Shown: positions 17,575-26,285 of the stretch, piece by piece
Layout of the letters: each line of letters begins with the position of its first letter
Position numbering within the stretch: position 1 is the first letter of the stretch
Source: Embleya scabrispora
GTDB taxonomy: Bacteria > Actinomycetota > Actinomycetes > Streptomycetales > Streptomycetaceae
Reading direction: 5' to 3'
DNA: 64,000 bases
Assembly: GCF_002024165.1 (NCBI RefSeq)
Contig: NZ_MWQN01000002.1
Coordinates: 496,001-560,000, forward strand
Notes under the pieces: generated by a model
The model's database searches: none
Told to the model about the DNA's origin: nothing
Seen by the model: only the letters and a program-made list of their open reading frames with translations
Program-made: the position numbers and the translations under genes

Positions 17575-18072
17575 TCACCCCCTCGCGTCGCCGAGGGATT
17601 CCAGCAGCACTCGCAGGCCGTCCGCGACGGCGGCCCGTTGTTTGGGGGTGAGCGCGGCGAGGAGGCGTTGTTCGGTGTCGATGTGGGCCGGCAGCGCCTC
17701 GTCGATCAACTCCCGGCCCGCGTCCGTGAGGGCGACCAGGACGCTGCGGCCGTCCGACTCGTCGGCGCTGCGGGACACCAGGCCGCGTGCCTCGAGGCGG
17801 TCCAGGCGCTGGGTGATCGCGCCCGAGGTGACCATGGACGACCGCATCAGCTCGGTGGGGCTCAGTCGATGCGGCGGCGGGTTGCGGCGCAGGGTCGCCA
17901 ATACGTCGAACGACGAGGCGTCGAGGCCGTGTTCGGCGAACGTCCGGGTCAGCTCGGTGCCGACCAGACGCGCGGCGCGGGACAGTCGGGCGAGCACCGC
18001 CATGGGTGACGCGTCCAGATCGGGGCGCTGCGTACCCCATTGCTCCAGCACAAGGTCGACGTGATCTGCCAC
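17575..18072 (-). CDS. MarR-family transcriptional regulator
   Basis: A 165-residue winged-helix repressor. The HTH is at about residues 72-100 (LSPTELMRSSMVTSGAITQR), followed by the wing DESDGRSVLVALTDAG. MarR dimers bind short palindromes and dissociate with phenolic or oxidising ligands. It is divergent from an NAD(P)-binding oxidoreductase gene, and two palindromes lie in the 126-bp gap, so it probably represses both genes. Confidence 0.88.
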   Translation of the reverse strand: MADHVDLVLEQWGTQRPDLDASPMAVLARLSRAARLVGTELTRTFAEHGLDASSFDVLATLRRNPPPHRLSPTELMRSSMVTSGAITQRLDRLEARGLVSRSADESDGRSVLVALTDAGRELIDEALPAHIDTEQRLLAALTPKQRAAVADGLRVLLESLGDARG

Positions 18073-18127
18073 GGCGTCAGGCTAGCCGAATCCGCGCGCC
18101 CAAGCGGATCGCGACGCCCCTCGCATT

Positions 18128-18164
18128 TACCTTAGCGGTGAGGTACATTTCCCTTAGCGTTAAG
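18128..18164. promoter_or_regulatory. Two MarR operator-like palindromes
   Basis: The divergent gap holds TACCTTAGCGGTGAGGTA (18128-18145; arms TACCT and AGGTA) and CTTAGCGTTAAG (18153-18164; arms CTTA and TAAG). Both share the core CTTAGCG and are 25 bases apart, placing them on the same helix face region. They lie 34-70 bases before the oxidoreductase start, consistent with promoter occlusion. Confidence 0.65.
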
Positions 18165-18198
18165 AAATCCAATCGGCCCCGGGAAGGAACACCCCACC

Positions 18199-18840
18199 AT
18201 GCGCATCACCGTATTCGGAGCAGCCGGCAGCGTAGGCGGCCGCGTCGTCTCGGAAGCCCTGTTCCGGGGCCACGAGGTCACCGCCGTGGTCCGCGACCCG
18301 GCCCGCTTCCCCGACCTGGACCCCCGCGCCGAGGCCCGGGTCGGAGACGCCGCCCGCGCCGACGACGTCGCCGCCCTCGGCGCCGACCGGGACTTGGTGA
18401 TCAGCGCCACCCGGCCGCCCCACGGCAGCGAACGGGAACTGGCCGCGACCGCCGAGGCGCTGCTGTCCGGCCTGGCCGGCACCGACGTTCGGCTCCTGAC
18501 CGTCGGCGGCGCCGGCAGCCTGCGCGTCCCGGGCGGCGGCGACACGATGGCGGTCGACGACCCGAGGTTCGTCCCCACCGCGTGGCGCGGCATCGCGCTG
18601 GCCTGCAACGCCCAGTTCGACGTCTTCCGCGCCGACTCCGCCGTGAACTGGACCTACCTGAGCCCGCCGGCCCACCTGCAACCGGGCGCCCGTACCGGAA
18701 CCTTCCGCGTCGGCGGCGACGAACTCCTCGTCGACGACGACGGCGTCTCCGCCATCTCGATGGAGGACCTGGCCGTGGCCCTGGTCGACGAGGCGGAAAA
18801 CCCCCGCCACCACCGCGCGCGCTTCACGGTGGCGTACTGA
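18199..18840 (+). CDS. NmrA/YwnB-like NAD(P)-binding oxidoreductase
   Basis: A 213-residue atypical short-chain dehydrogenase. The dinucleotide-binding motif GAAGSVGGRV (residues 8-17) and VVRDPARF (NADP-type second strand) are clear. The catalytic Tyr-Lys pair of classical SDRs is absent, as usual in NmrA/YwnB-like proteins. These act as redox-sensing or quinone-reducing enzymes. Control by the divergent MarR regulator fits a response to electrophiles or quinones. Confidence 0.8.
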   Translation: MRITVFGAAGSVGGRVVSEALFRGHEVTAVVRDPARFPDLDPRAEARVGDAARADDVAALGADRDLVISATRPPHGSERELAATAEALLSGLAGTDVRLLTVGGAGSLRVPGGGDTMAVDDPRFVPTAWRGIALACNAQFDVFRADSAVNWTYLSPPAHLQPGARTGTFRVGGDELLVDDDGVSAISMEDLAVALVDEAENPRHHRARFTVAY

Positions 18841-18958
18841 CATGGGCGGCGGAACGGTACGCCGGCGCCGGCGGAGCGAAACAGGGGCCTCGCCCGCTTC
18901 GGCCGGCAGGATCGCCGCGGCGCGACCCTCCCGGCCGCGGATCGGGTCGGCGGCGGGC

Positions 18959-19558
18959 TCAGCCGGCCCGCAACAGGGTGCGCAACTCGGCGGTGTCGAC
19001 GACGCAGGCCCGGGTCGGGAACACGTGGTCGAGCAGGGCCCGATGGACCTCGGGATCCGGGTCGGCGACGCCGTCGGAGAGCACGTACAGCCGATAGTCG
19101 CGGTCGGCCGCGTCGACGACGGTGGACAACACGGCGCCGCCGGTACTGACGCCGGCCACGACCAGGGTGTCGATACCGCGTTCGCGTAGGCGCCGGTCCA
19201 GGTCGGTGGTGGACATCGCGCCATAGCGCACCTTGCGGACCACGATGTCGCCCTCGCGCGGAGCCAACCGCTCGTGAATGGCGACGGCGGGGTCCTCGTG
19301 GTGCATGAGCCGGTGTCGGGCCACCGGTGCGAAGGACTTGTTCGCGGCGGGAATCGTGTCCCAGTCCGCCGCGGTGAAGCCGACCCGGACATGGGCGATC
19401 ATGCCGCCGGCGGCCCGCATGTCGGAGACGATCCCCTCCACACGAGCGAGGAGCGCGGCGCGATGCCCGTACTCCTCCCCGTCGGGCAGCGCGGCGAGGA
19501 TGGCGGGCTGGTAGTCCAGCACGAGCAGGGCGGTGTGTACGGGATCGAGCATGGTCAC
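18959..19558 (-). CDS. Isochorismatase-fold hydrolase lacking the usual cysteine
   Basis: A 199-residue isochorismatase-like protein. The acid of the catalytic triad (VLDYQPAIL, D16) and the lysine (VVRKVRYGAMS) are present. The position that is Cys in nicotinamidases and other cysteine hydrolases is Ala (GVSTGGAVLSTV). Non-Cys members such as true isochorismatases and a streptomycete TSGVV subgroup are known, so the activity would be vinyl-ether or other hydrolysis rather than amidase. The start is GTG 19558, overlapping the MFS stop by four bases (GTGA), so the two are co-translated. Confidence 0.8.
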   Translation of the reverse strand: MTMLDPVHTALLVLDYQPAILAALPDGEEYGHRAALLARVEGIVSDMRAAGGMIAHVRVGFTAADWDTIPAANKSFAPVARHRLMHHEDPAVAIHERLAPREGDIVVRKVRYGAMSTTDLDRRLRERGIDTLVVAGVSTGGAVLSTVVDAADRDYRLYVLSDGVADPDPEVHRALLDHVFPTRACVVDTAELRTLLRAG

Positions 19559-20904
19559 GTGGAGGTCTTCCCTTCCGATGATGCGTGGTCGCTGGCCGCC
19601 CGATCGGGAGCCAGGCTTCCCGGCACCCGATCGCCGGCTTCGTGGGATGCCTGGTCGGCGGCTTCGCGGAGTGCCGGTTCGACGACTTCACCGGCCTGGG
19701 GCATCTCGCACCTGGGAAGCAGCAGCGGGGTCGCCAGGAGCAGCATCCCGGCGACGGCGATCGCGGTGCGGGTTCCCGCGGCGGCGGCCAGCACGCCCGC
19801 CGACGCGGTCAGCACCGCGATGGAGGCGGTACTGCCGACCGACCACGCGGTCAGCGTGCGCGCAACCCGCCCGGGATCGGTGTGCTCCAACCGATAGGTG
19901 GCCTGTACGGGGTTGAACACACCACAACAGGCCACCAGGCCGAACTGAAGCACGACAACGAGCACCATCCCGGAAACCCCGGGCCGGACGAACGCCAGCC
20001 CCACCGGCCAGCACGCGCGCAGCATCCCGGACACGAGCAACACCTCACGCCGCCCGAACCGCGCCACGAGTCGCCGCGCCGACCGCGCACCGACCAGCCC
20101 ACCCACACACGGTGCCGCGAACATCAGCCCGTACTGCCACGGTTCGAACCGGAGGGGACCCAACAGGAGTACGGCGAGCAGCGGTTCACCGGCCATGATC
20201 AATCCGTTGACCACGACCGTATTGAAGAACAGCGGCCGCAATACGGGATGACCGAGGATGTAGCTCCACCCGTCGAGCAGATCACCGGCCCGCAACCGCG
20301 ACGCGCCGGTCCGCTCGGGAGGCGACTCCGTACCGCCGATGGCGCGAATGCCCAACGCCGACAACAGATAGCTGACCGCGTCGGCCATCACCGTCGTCAC
20401 CGGACCGAAGTACCCGATCGCGGCCCCACCGAGCGGCGGCCCGACCGTGATGGCGGTCCAACTCGTGGACTCGAAGCGGCTGTTCGCAACGAGCAGGTCG
20501 GCCGGCGGCAGCAGCGACTTCAGATACGCCCCGCTCGCCGCCTTGAACGCGATATCGGCGGCGGCCACGACCACCGAAACCACGAGAAGTTGTACAAAGC
20601 TCAGCAGGCCGAACGCAAACGCGACCGGAACGCTCGTCAGCGCCGCGAACCGGACCAGGTCCATCGCCACCATGACCGACCGCTTGCGCCGAAACTCCAC
20701 CCAGGGCCCGAGCGGCACCGCGATCACCGCCCCCACCACCCGCCCGGCAGCCGCCAACACCGCCACCTGAGCCGGCCCCGAGTGCAACACCAGCACCGCA
20801 ATCAGCGGAAACGCCCCAAATCCGAACGCCGTCCCATACGCACTGACGGCATAGGCCCCCCAGAGCCACCCGAACCCGCGCCCCAACCCCGGCCCACCCG
20901 CCAT
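19555..20904 (-). CDS. MFS transporter (EntS/MFS_3-like)
   Basis: A 449-residue membrane protein with about 12 hydrophobic segments. It resembles the EntS-like MFS_3 group: ADLLVANSRFESTSWTAITV, then GPPLGGAAIGYFGPVTTVMADAVSYL. The extra-cytoplasmic and cytoplasmic loops have the expected Arg-rich RRKRSVMVAMD. The start is ATG 20904, which follows GAGGGG; the frame is open to 20949 without codon support. The C-terminal tail of about 50 residues is hydrophilic. It is coupled to an isochorismatase-fold gene, so it may export or import the hydrolase substrate. Confidence 0.82.
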   Translation of the reverse strand: MAGGPGLGRGFGWLWGAYAVSAYGTAFGFGAFPLIAVLVLHSGPAQVAVLAAAGRVVGAVIAVPLGPWVEFRRKRSVMVAMDLVRFAALTSVPVAFAFGLLSFVQLLVVSVVVAAADIAFKAASGAYLKSLLPPADLLVANSRFESTSWTAITVGPPLGGAAIGYFGPVTTVMADAVSYLLSALGIRAIGGTESPPERTGASRLRAGDLLDGWSYILGHPVLRPLFFNTVVVNGLIMAGEPLLAVLLLGPLRFEPWQYGLMFAAPCVGGLVGARSARRLVARFGRREVLLVSGMLRACWPVGLAFVRPGVSGMVLVVVLQFGLVACCGVFNPVQATYRLEHTDPGRVARTLTAWSVGSTASIAVLTASAGVLAAAAGTRTAIAVAGMLLLATPLLLPRCEMPQAGEVVEPALREAADQASHEAGDRVPGSLAPDRAASDHASSEGKTST

Positions 20905-21304
20905 CCACGCCCACCCCTCACCACCCGAACTCCCCAGCACCAGCCCCAACCATCAAAGCGACCAACGACCCCCGACTTCAAACAACAACCCAGCACCCAC
21001 CCCACAACCAACGGTTGTGCACCAGCCCCCGCCCGCCCGCAGCACCCGCAGCACCCACAGCACCCGCGCCACGCCGGCCATGGCCGTGTAGATGCGCAAG
21101 TCGTGCGTCCGACCGGGGACTTCAGGTGGCGCGCGGTGGCCCGTGCTGCAACCCGTACCTAGAACGATGGAATCGACCTCCGCCGGAGCACTTCCTCCGG
21201 ATCGATGAACGAACCAGCGGCGGAATCCCACCCGTTCGACGGCAGGCCGAGCACCCCGACCGCGATGGTCCGTCGAGCCTTCCCACCGTGCGAAGCTGCA
21301 CGCC
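20905..21304. other. Intergenic region with a short CAGCACCC repeat
   Basis: About 400 bases between the divergent MFS and SUKH genes without credible genes. Short direct repeats of CAGCACCC occur around 21029-21065. No clear operator or RNA gene is visible. Confidence 0.5.
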
Positions 21305-21760
21305 GTGACGCCTTCGACGGTCCGCGGACTTGCCCTCCCCACCCCATTGACCTCTCTCATCGAGCGCGGCCTCTGGCGGCATCCCGGCGATGCCGTATTG
21401 GCGGAAGTCATCCCGTGGTTCGAGAGCCCGCTCGTCTTCGTATCGGGCCCGGAGCAGATGGAGTTCGAGTCCCAGTCAATGGACATGTTCGCCGACGACC
21501 CGCACCGCGCCTTCTTTCGCGAGGCGCGCGGAAGCACCTCCACCGGCCCCCTCGAACTCCCCTGGCTCGACGTCGAACAGGCAGTGCTGATCGCCGTCAA
21601 TCGCAACCCTGGCGACGACATCGCCTTGGCGCTCGACTACCGGACCGACCCAACGGATCCCCGCGTCGTCGGCAGTGACTTCTGGACAAACCCCTGTATG
21701 TGCGAGTGGCGGGTCGCAGCACCCACCTTCTCGGCCTTCGCGGCGAGGTTGGGCCTGTAG
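21305..21760 (+). CDS. SMI1/KNR4 (SUKH)-like protein
   Basis: A 151-residue protein. The C-terminal half has the layout of SUKH-family proteins: a helix with acidic residues, then AVLIAVNRNPGDDIALALDYRT and FWTNPCMCEWRVAAPTFSAF (quoted only partly). SUKH proteins often serve as immunity proteins against contact-dependent toxins; no toxin gene is adjacent here. The start is GTG 21305. It precedes the LysR gene by 70 bases on the same strand. Confidence 0.6.
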   Translation: MTPSTVRGLALPTPLTSLIERGLWRHPGDAVLAEVIPWFESPLVFVSGPEQMEFESQSMDMFADDPHRAFFREARGSTSTGPLELPWLDVEQAVLIAVNRNPGDDIALALDYRTDPTDPRVVGSDFWTNPCMCEWRVAAPTFSAFAARLGL

Positions 21761-21830
21761 ATCCGGCCGGTCCCGGTGGCATCGGGTCGGGTCGCGTCGC
21801 CTGGTGTCGATTCGGCGCGCAGGGCCTAGC

Positions 21831-22808
21831 ATGCGCCGGGTGGATCTCGATGCCGTTCGGACCTTCGTCGCCGTCGTGGATGCGGGGAGGTTTCGGGACG
21901 CCGCCGCCGAGTTGTCGGTCACCCAGCAGGCGGTGTCCAAGCGGGTCGCCGCGCTGGAGAAGTCCCTGGGCGTACGGCTGTTCACCCGCACCGCGCAAGG
22001 CGCGAAGCTCACCGTCGACGGGCAGGCGTTTCTGCCGCACGCCCGCGACGTCGTTCGGGCCGAGGCGCGGGCGGTGGCCTCCGTAGCCCCCGGTCACCGC
22101 CCCCTGCGCATCGACGTGATCGGTCGGCGCCTCGCCCCCGCCGGGCGACTGGGCGAATTCCATCGGGCGCACCCCGGGCTCGAACTCGACGTGGTGACGC
22201 TCTTCGACGCCGACGCGGCCATCGCCGGCATCCGGGCCGGGACGATCGACGCGTCCTTCCGTGCCGTCACCATGCCGGGCCGGCGACTCCCCGACGACAT
22301 CCGGGCCACCCGCGCCTTCGCCGAGCCCATCGAGTTGCTCACGGGACCGGACCACGAGTTGGCCGGCGCCCGCGCGGTCACCCCCGCCGACCTCGCCGGG
22401 CACCGGATTTGGATGCCCGGCATCGTGGCCGGAACCGAGTGGGCCGCCTACTACGACGCGCTCGCCGCGACATTCGGCCTCACCATCGAGGTCACCGGCC
22501 CCGACTTCGGCACCGAGCCCTTGCTCGACACGATCGCCGACTCCCGGACCCTGGCCACCTTGGTCGGCGAACAGACCCGCCTGGTGTGGCCCGCCGATCA
22601 GGGCCTACGCCGCATCCCCGTACGGGCGCCGACCCCGATCTACCCCCACTCCCTGCTCTCCCACCGCGACAGCCCACACCCGACGGTCACGATGCTCCGT
22701 ACGCACCTCCACACCCGCCGCCCCACCGACCCCGACGCCGAAACCTGGACCCCGGCGTGGGCAAGGTGGCCGCGCCAAACCCGGAACACGGCCTCGACGC
22801 CGGGGTGA
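21831..22808 (+). CDS. LysR-family transcriptional regulator
   Basis: A 325-residue LysR-type regulator. The N-terminal wHTH is typical: LDAVRTFVAVVDAGRFRDAA, then LSVTQQAVSKRVAALEKSLG (residues about 4-50). An effector domain with VTLFDADAAIAGIRAGTID follows. The start is ATG 21831 (MRRVDLDAVRTF); upstream in-frame sequence overlaps the SUKH gene in another frame and is not coding. The target is unknown; no divergent gene is present. Confidence 0.87.
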   Translation: MRRVDLDAVRTFVAVVDAGRFRDAAAELSVTQQAVSKRVAALEKSLGVRLFTRTAQGAKLTVDGQAFLPHARDVVRAEARAVASVAPGHRPLRIDVIGRRLAPAGRLGEFHRAHPGLELDVVTLFDADAAIAGIRAGTIDASFRAVTMPGRRLPDDIRATRAFAEPIELLTGPDHELAGARAVTPADLAGHRIWMPGIVAGTEWAAYYDALAATFGLTIEVTGPDFGTEPLLDTIADSRTLATLVGEQTRLVWPADQGLRRIPVRAPTPIYPHSLLSHRDSPHPTVTMLRTHLHTRRPTDPDAETWTPAWARWPRQTRNTASTPG

Positions 22809-22864
22809 ACGGGCAGGTCCGGCCGACGTCGGCGACGTCCCGAAGACCCAAGGAGCGCACCCCC

Positions 22865-23590
22865 GTGCCCCACGTCCCATCCCCTCCCCGCCCCGTCGCC
22901 GTCTTCGATCTCGACGGCACCCTCGTCCGAGGCGACACCTTCACCCATTTCACCCGCGCGCTGCTGCGCCGATCCCCTTGGCGCGCCGTCGCCGCGACCC
23001 TGTGCGTACCGATACTCGCCCCCCTGTACGCCCTCCACCCCACCCGTCGCCGCGCCTTCGCCCTGCTCCTCCGACTCGCCACCATCGGGCTGCCCCCGCA
23101 CCGATTCGCGGCGCTCGCAACGGAGTTCGCCGCCGAACGCGCATCCGACGGCAACCGAATCCCGCACACCGTCGACCGCGCCCGAGCGCACCTCGCCGCC
23201 GGCGATCGTGTGGTGATCGCGACGTCCTGCGCCGAACCCCTCGCCGCCGCCATCTGCCGCGAACTCGGCCTGGCCCCGGTGGACGTGATCGCCTCCCGGC
23301 TGACCGCGAGCCGCACCGGCATGCGGCCGCTGCCGGCGTGCCGGGGCGTCCGCAAGGTCGAGCGGATCCGCGCGGCCGGCATCACCGGCCCGATCACCCA
23401 TGCCTACACGGACAGTTCCGTCGACCTCCCCCTGCTGACCACCGCCGCCCACCGCTATCTCATCGACCCCTCCCCCGCCCACCTCACCCGGATCCACACC
23501 CACCTCGGCCCCACCTACGTGGTGCTGCGCTCCCCCGGACCGTCCGAACCAGGCGCACCGCCCGCGCCGCCCACGCCGCCCGCGCCGTAG
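22865..23590 (+). CDS. HAD-IB (SerB-like) phosphatase
   Basis: A 241-residue haloacid dehalogenase-type phosphatase. Motif I FDLDGTLVRG (residues 12-21) carries the nucleophile Asp; motif II is in VVIATSCAEPLAAA; the Lys is in RGVRKVERI; motif III is YTDSSVDLPLL. It is of the HAD-IB group (phosphoserine phosphatase and related hydrolases). The start is GTG 22865, with AAGGAG at 22850-22855. The C-terminal 30 residues are Pro/Ala-rich. Confidence 0.85.
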   Translation: MPHVPSPPRPVAVFDLDGTLVRGDTFTHFTRALLRRSPWRAVAATLCVPILAPLYALHPTRRRAFALLLRLATIGLPPHRFAALATEFAAERASDGNRIPHTVDRARAHLAAGDRVVIATSCAEPLAAAICRELGLAPVDVIASRLTASRTGMRPLPACRGVRKVERIRAAGITGPITHAYTDSSVDLPLLTTAAHRYLIDPSPAHLTRIHTHLGPTYVVLRSPGPSEPGAPPAPPTPPAP

Positions 23591-23679
23591 CGCGGACCGC
23601 GGCGACCCCCGACCGCCCGGCGCCGGTCATCGCACACACCCCCGAACCCGACCCGCGCGTCGACCTCTACGCTGCCCGC

Positions 23680-24672
23680 ATGGACATCACCCAGCGCGCC
23701 GCCGGGGCCGTCGTCGGCTCGGCGGTCGGGGACGCGCTGGGCGCGCCCTTCGAGTTCGGCCTTCCGGGCGGCTTCGGCACCCGGTTTCCCCAGGCCCCGC
23801 CCGGGAGTTCGCGGGCCGAGGCACGCTACGCGAACGAGATGTGCGGTGGCGGCGGTTGGGACGCGGGCGAGGCCACGGACGACACCCAGATGGCCGTGCA
23901 CGTGGCGTACTCCCTCCTGGAACGCGGTGAATTGGACCCGCCCGACATCTTCGACCGCTTTCGCCGCTGGGCCCGTTCCGAACCCAAGGACATCGGTCTC
24001 CAGACCGAGGACGTACTCACCAACGGCCTGCCCTGGGACCTCGCCGCCGGCGTGCACTTCCAGACCACCGGACGCGCGGCCGGCAACGGCTCGCTGATGC
24101 GCGCGACCACCCCCGCCGTCTGGTTCGCGGCCGACGGCCGTACCGCCACCATGGCCGCCGCCCGCCGCATCGCCGCGCTGACCCACGGCGACCGCGCGGC
24201 GTGGGAGGGCACCGCGATCTTCCACGAGCTGCTGCGGGTGGCCCTGGACGGCGACGACCCGGCGGCCGCGCTGCCCCCGACCCTCGACGAGGTACACCCC
24301 GACCATCGCGACCGCTACGCCGTCGTGCTGTCTCCGACCTGGCATCCCGCCGACGCCACCGAGTTCAACGGCGCGGTCTGGCCCTGCCTCGGCTCGGCGG
24401 TCTGGGCGCTGCGGACGACGACGTCGTACGAACACGCCCTGCGCGCCGCCGTCGACCTCGGCGGCGACACCGACACGGTCGGCGCGGTCACCGGGGCGCT
24501 CGCCGGCGCGGTATACGGCCTCGCGGCCATCCCGACCCGCTGGACCGACCGGCTGCATGTACCGATCCCGGGCTCGGCCGGCGAAGTCCTGCGCCAGGCC
24601 GACCTGTTGCGCCTGTCCCACGACCTGCTGAACCGTACGCCGCGCGACTCGCCGACGCCGCCCGTGAGCTGA
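23680..24672 (+). CDS. ADP-ribosylglycohydrolase family protein
   Basis: A 330-residue DraG/ARH-like enzyme. The N terminus GAVVGSAVGDALGAPFEFG, the Mg-binding ATDDTQMAVHVA (about 66-77), and the C-terminal DLGGDTDTVGAVTGALAGA are the family signatures. It should hydrolyse ADP-ribose from a protein or small acceptor in the cytoplasm. No ADP-ribosyltransferase is next to it. It follows the HAD gene by 89 bases on the same strand. Confidence 0.9.
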   Translation: MDITQRAAGAVVGSAVGDALGAPFEFGLPGGFGTRFPQAPPGSSRAEARYANEMCGGGGWDAGEATDDTQMAVHVAYSLLERGELDPPDIFDRFRRWARSEPKDIGLQTEDVLTNGLPWDLAAGVHFQTTGRAAGNGSLMRATTPAVWFAADGRTATMAAARRIAALTHGDRAAWEGTAIFHELLRVALDGDDPAAALPPTLDEVHPDHRDRYAVVLSPTWHPADATEFNGAVWPCLGSAVWALRTTTSYEHALRAAVDLGGDTDTVGAVTGALAGAVYGLAAIPTRWTDRLHVPIPGSAGEVLRQADLLRLSHDLLNRTPRDSPTPPVS

Positions 24673-24675
24673 CGC

Positions 24676-24697
24676 GGGCCGCCGGGCAACGCGGCCC
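24676..24697. terminator. Hairpin between convergent genes
   Basis: GGGCCGC (24676-24682) and GCGGCCC (24691-24697) form a perfect seven-base stem just past the ADP-ribosylglycohydrolase stop, before the convergent CGNR gene end. It is a plausible bidirectional terminator. Confidence 0.45.
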
Positions 24698-24720
24698 ACG
24701 GCCCGCCGGCCGCCCGCCGT

Positions 24721-25386
24721 CTAGTCCGCCTTGCCCTGGGTCCGACGCGCGTAGGCCCGCGCTGCCCGGACCCGGTCGCCGCATCGCGTCGAGCACCACT
24801 GCCGGGACGCGTGCGTACGGACCAGGAAGCGGCGGCAGGGGGTGGCGCCGCACGGGGTGAGCCGTGCTGCGTCGGGCGCGGTCAGCAGGTCTGCGGCGTC
24901 GGCGGCCAGCACGGCGATCGCGTGGTTGACGATCTGGTCGATCGGATGCGCCTGGGCGCGATACGGGCCCCGTACGTCGTCCCAGTGCAGCAGCGCGGCC
25001 GACGGCGCGCCGGTGAGCGCGTCGTTGACGGCGCGTACCGCGTCGGCGGGCGCCACCACATCCTCGACCCGAGCCGACAGCAGCGCTCGCACCGCGTCGC
25101 GAAGCGCCCGCAGGCGTCCCGCGCACACGTCGTAGAGCACGGTCTCCGCCGGTGCCAGCTCGCGCGTGATCAGCCACTCCCTCGCCGACTCGGGCGTGCC
25201 GAGCAGATCCACGTCCCGGCCGCCGGGGAAGGCGAGATCGCTGTTCGCCAGGTCCAGGGCCAGGTATCGCTCCGCACCCGGCGCGAGCGGCGGGCCCGAG
25301 CGCGCGGGACGGGCGGCCGGGTCGGCGGCGCGATCGGCGGCGGGGTCGGCGGGATCGACCGGCGCGGTCTCCTTCATGAGTCTCAT
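24721..25386 (-). CDS. CGNR zinc-finger (ABATE-domain) regulator
   Basis: A 221-residue protein with an ABATE domain followed by the C-terminal zinc finger: CGATPCRRFLVRTHASRQWC, STRCGDRVRAARAYARR; the signature reads CGDR instead of CGNR. Such proteins are predicted stress-responsive regulators, and here the gene is divergent from a UlaG-like hydrolase gene with a shared palindromic region. The start is ATG 25386, preceded by AAGG six bases away; ATG 25377 is possible. The N terminus has an Asp/Pro/Ala-rich stretch. Confidence 0.8.
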   Translation of the reverse strand: MRLMKETAPVDPADPAADRAADPAARPARSGPPLAPGAERYLALDLANSDLAFPGGRDVDLLGTPESAREWLITRELAPAETVLYDVCAGRLRALRDAVRALLSARVEDVVAPADAVRAVNDALTGAPSAALLHWDDVRGPYRAQAHPIDQIVNHAIAVLAADAADLLTAPDAARLTPCGATPCRRFLVRTHASRQWCSTRCGDRVRAARAYARRTQGKAD

Positions 25387-25394
25387 GTTAAGCC

Positions 25395-25436
25395 TTGCCG
25401 TTCTCCATGAGAATCGGCTAGCTTTTCTCACGGCAA
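25395..25436. promoter_or_regulatory. Palindromic operator between CGNR and UlaG-like genes
   Basis: TTCTCCATGAGAA (25401-25413) is a perfect 13-base palindrome around CAT. Outside it, TTGCCG (25395-25400) and CGGCAA (25431-25436) are also inverted. It is directly upstream of the CGNR gene start and 50-68 bases before the hydrolase start, as expected for a regulator controlling both genes. Confidence 0.6.
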
Positions 25437-25463
25437 ACACAACCATTATCCGTGAGGTGTGCA

Positions 25464-26234
25464 GTGACCGGTATCAATGCGACCAACGAGCAGATCGCCA
25501 TTCGGGTCTTCGGCGGCCCCTCCGCCCTGATCGAGTACGGCGGCCTCACGTTCCTCACCGACCCCGCCTTCGACGCCCCCGGCGAGTACCCCGTCGGCGA
25601 CGGCCGCGTCCTCACCAAGACCGCCCCGGCCTCGGTCGACCCGGCCGACCTGGGCCCGATCGACGTGGTCCTGCTCTCCCACGACCAACACCCGGACAAC
25701 CTCGACCACTCCGGCCGCGCGCTGCTCGCCGACGTCCCGCTCGTACTGACCACCCCGGGCGGCGCGGGCCGACTCGGCGGCACCGCCCGCCCGCTGGCCC
25801 CGTGGGCGACGATCGAGGTCCCCCGCCCCGACGGCGGCACCGTGACCGTCACGGCCACCCCCGCCCAGCACGGTCCGGACGGCTGCGAGCCGATCACCGG
25901 CGAGGTCGTGGGCTTCGTCCTGACCGCCGCCGACCTCCCGACCGTCTACGTCAGCGGCGACAACGCGTCCCTGCCCGTGGTCGAGAAGATCGCGGCCCGC
26001 GTCGGCCCGGTCGACACGGCCGTGCTCTTCGCCGGCGCCGCCCGCACCCCGCTGTTCGACGGCGCCCTGCTCACCCTGGACAGCGCCCAGGCCGCCGAGG
26101 CCGCCGCCATCCTCGGCGCGCGCCGAGTCGTCCCGGTCCACTTCGACAGCTGGGGCCACTTCACGGAGGGCCGCGCCGCCCTCGTCGAGGCTTTCACCGC
26201 GGCCGGCCTGATCGACCGCCTGCAACTCGCCTGA
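25464..26234 (+). CDS. UlaG-like MBL-fold metallohydrolase
   Basis: A 256-residue metallo-beta-lactamase fold protein of the UlaG-like type: GPSALIEYGGLTFLTDPAFD at the start and the metal motif LLSHDQHPDNLD, a variant of HxHxDH. VSGDNAS and VPVHFDSWGHF supply later ligands. The start is GTG 25464 with GAGG six bases upstream. The enzyme probably hydrolyses a lactone or phosphoester. The divergent CGNR gene is its likely regulator. Confidence 0.82.
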   Translation: MTGINATNEQIAIRVFGGPSALIEYGGLTFLTDPAFDAPGEYPVGDGRVLTKTAPASVDPADLGPIDVVLLSHDQHPDNLDHSGRALLADVPLVLTTPGGAGRLGGTARPLAPWATIEVPRPDGGTVTVTATPAQHGPDGCEPITGEVVGFVLTAADLPTVYVSGDNASLPVVEKIAARVGPVDTAVLFAGAARTPLFDGALLTLDSAQAAEAAAILGARRVVPVHFDSWGHFTEGRAALVEAFTAAGLIDRLQLA

Positions 26235-26285
26235 GCACCAGGCGAACCGGCCGGCGCGGCGCCGAATCGAAACAAGCCGCCCGCG

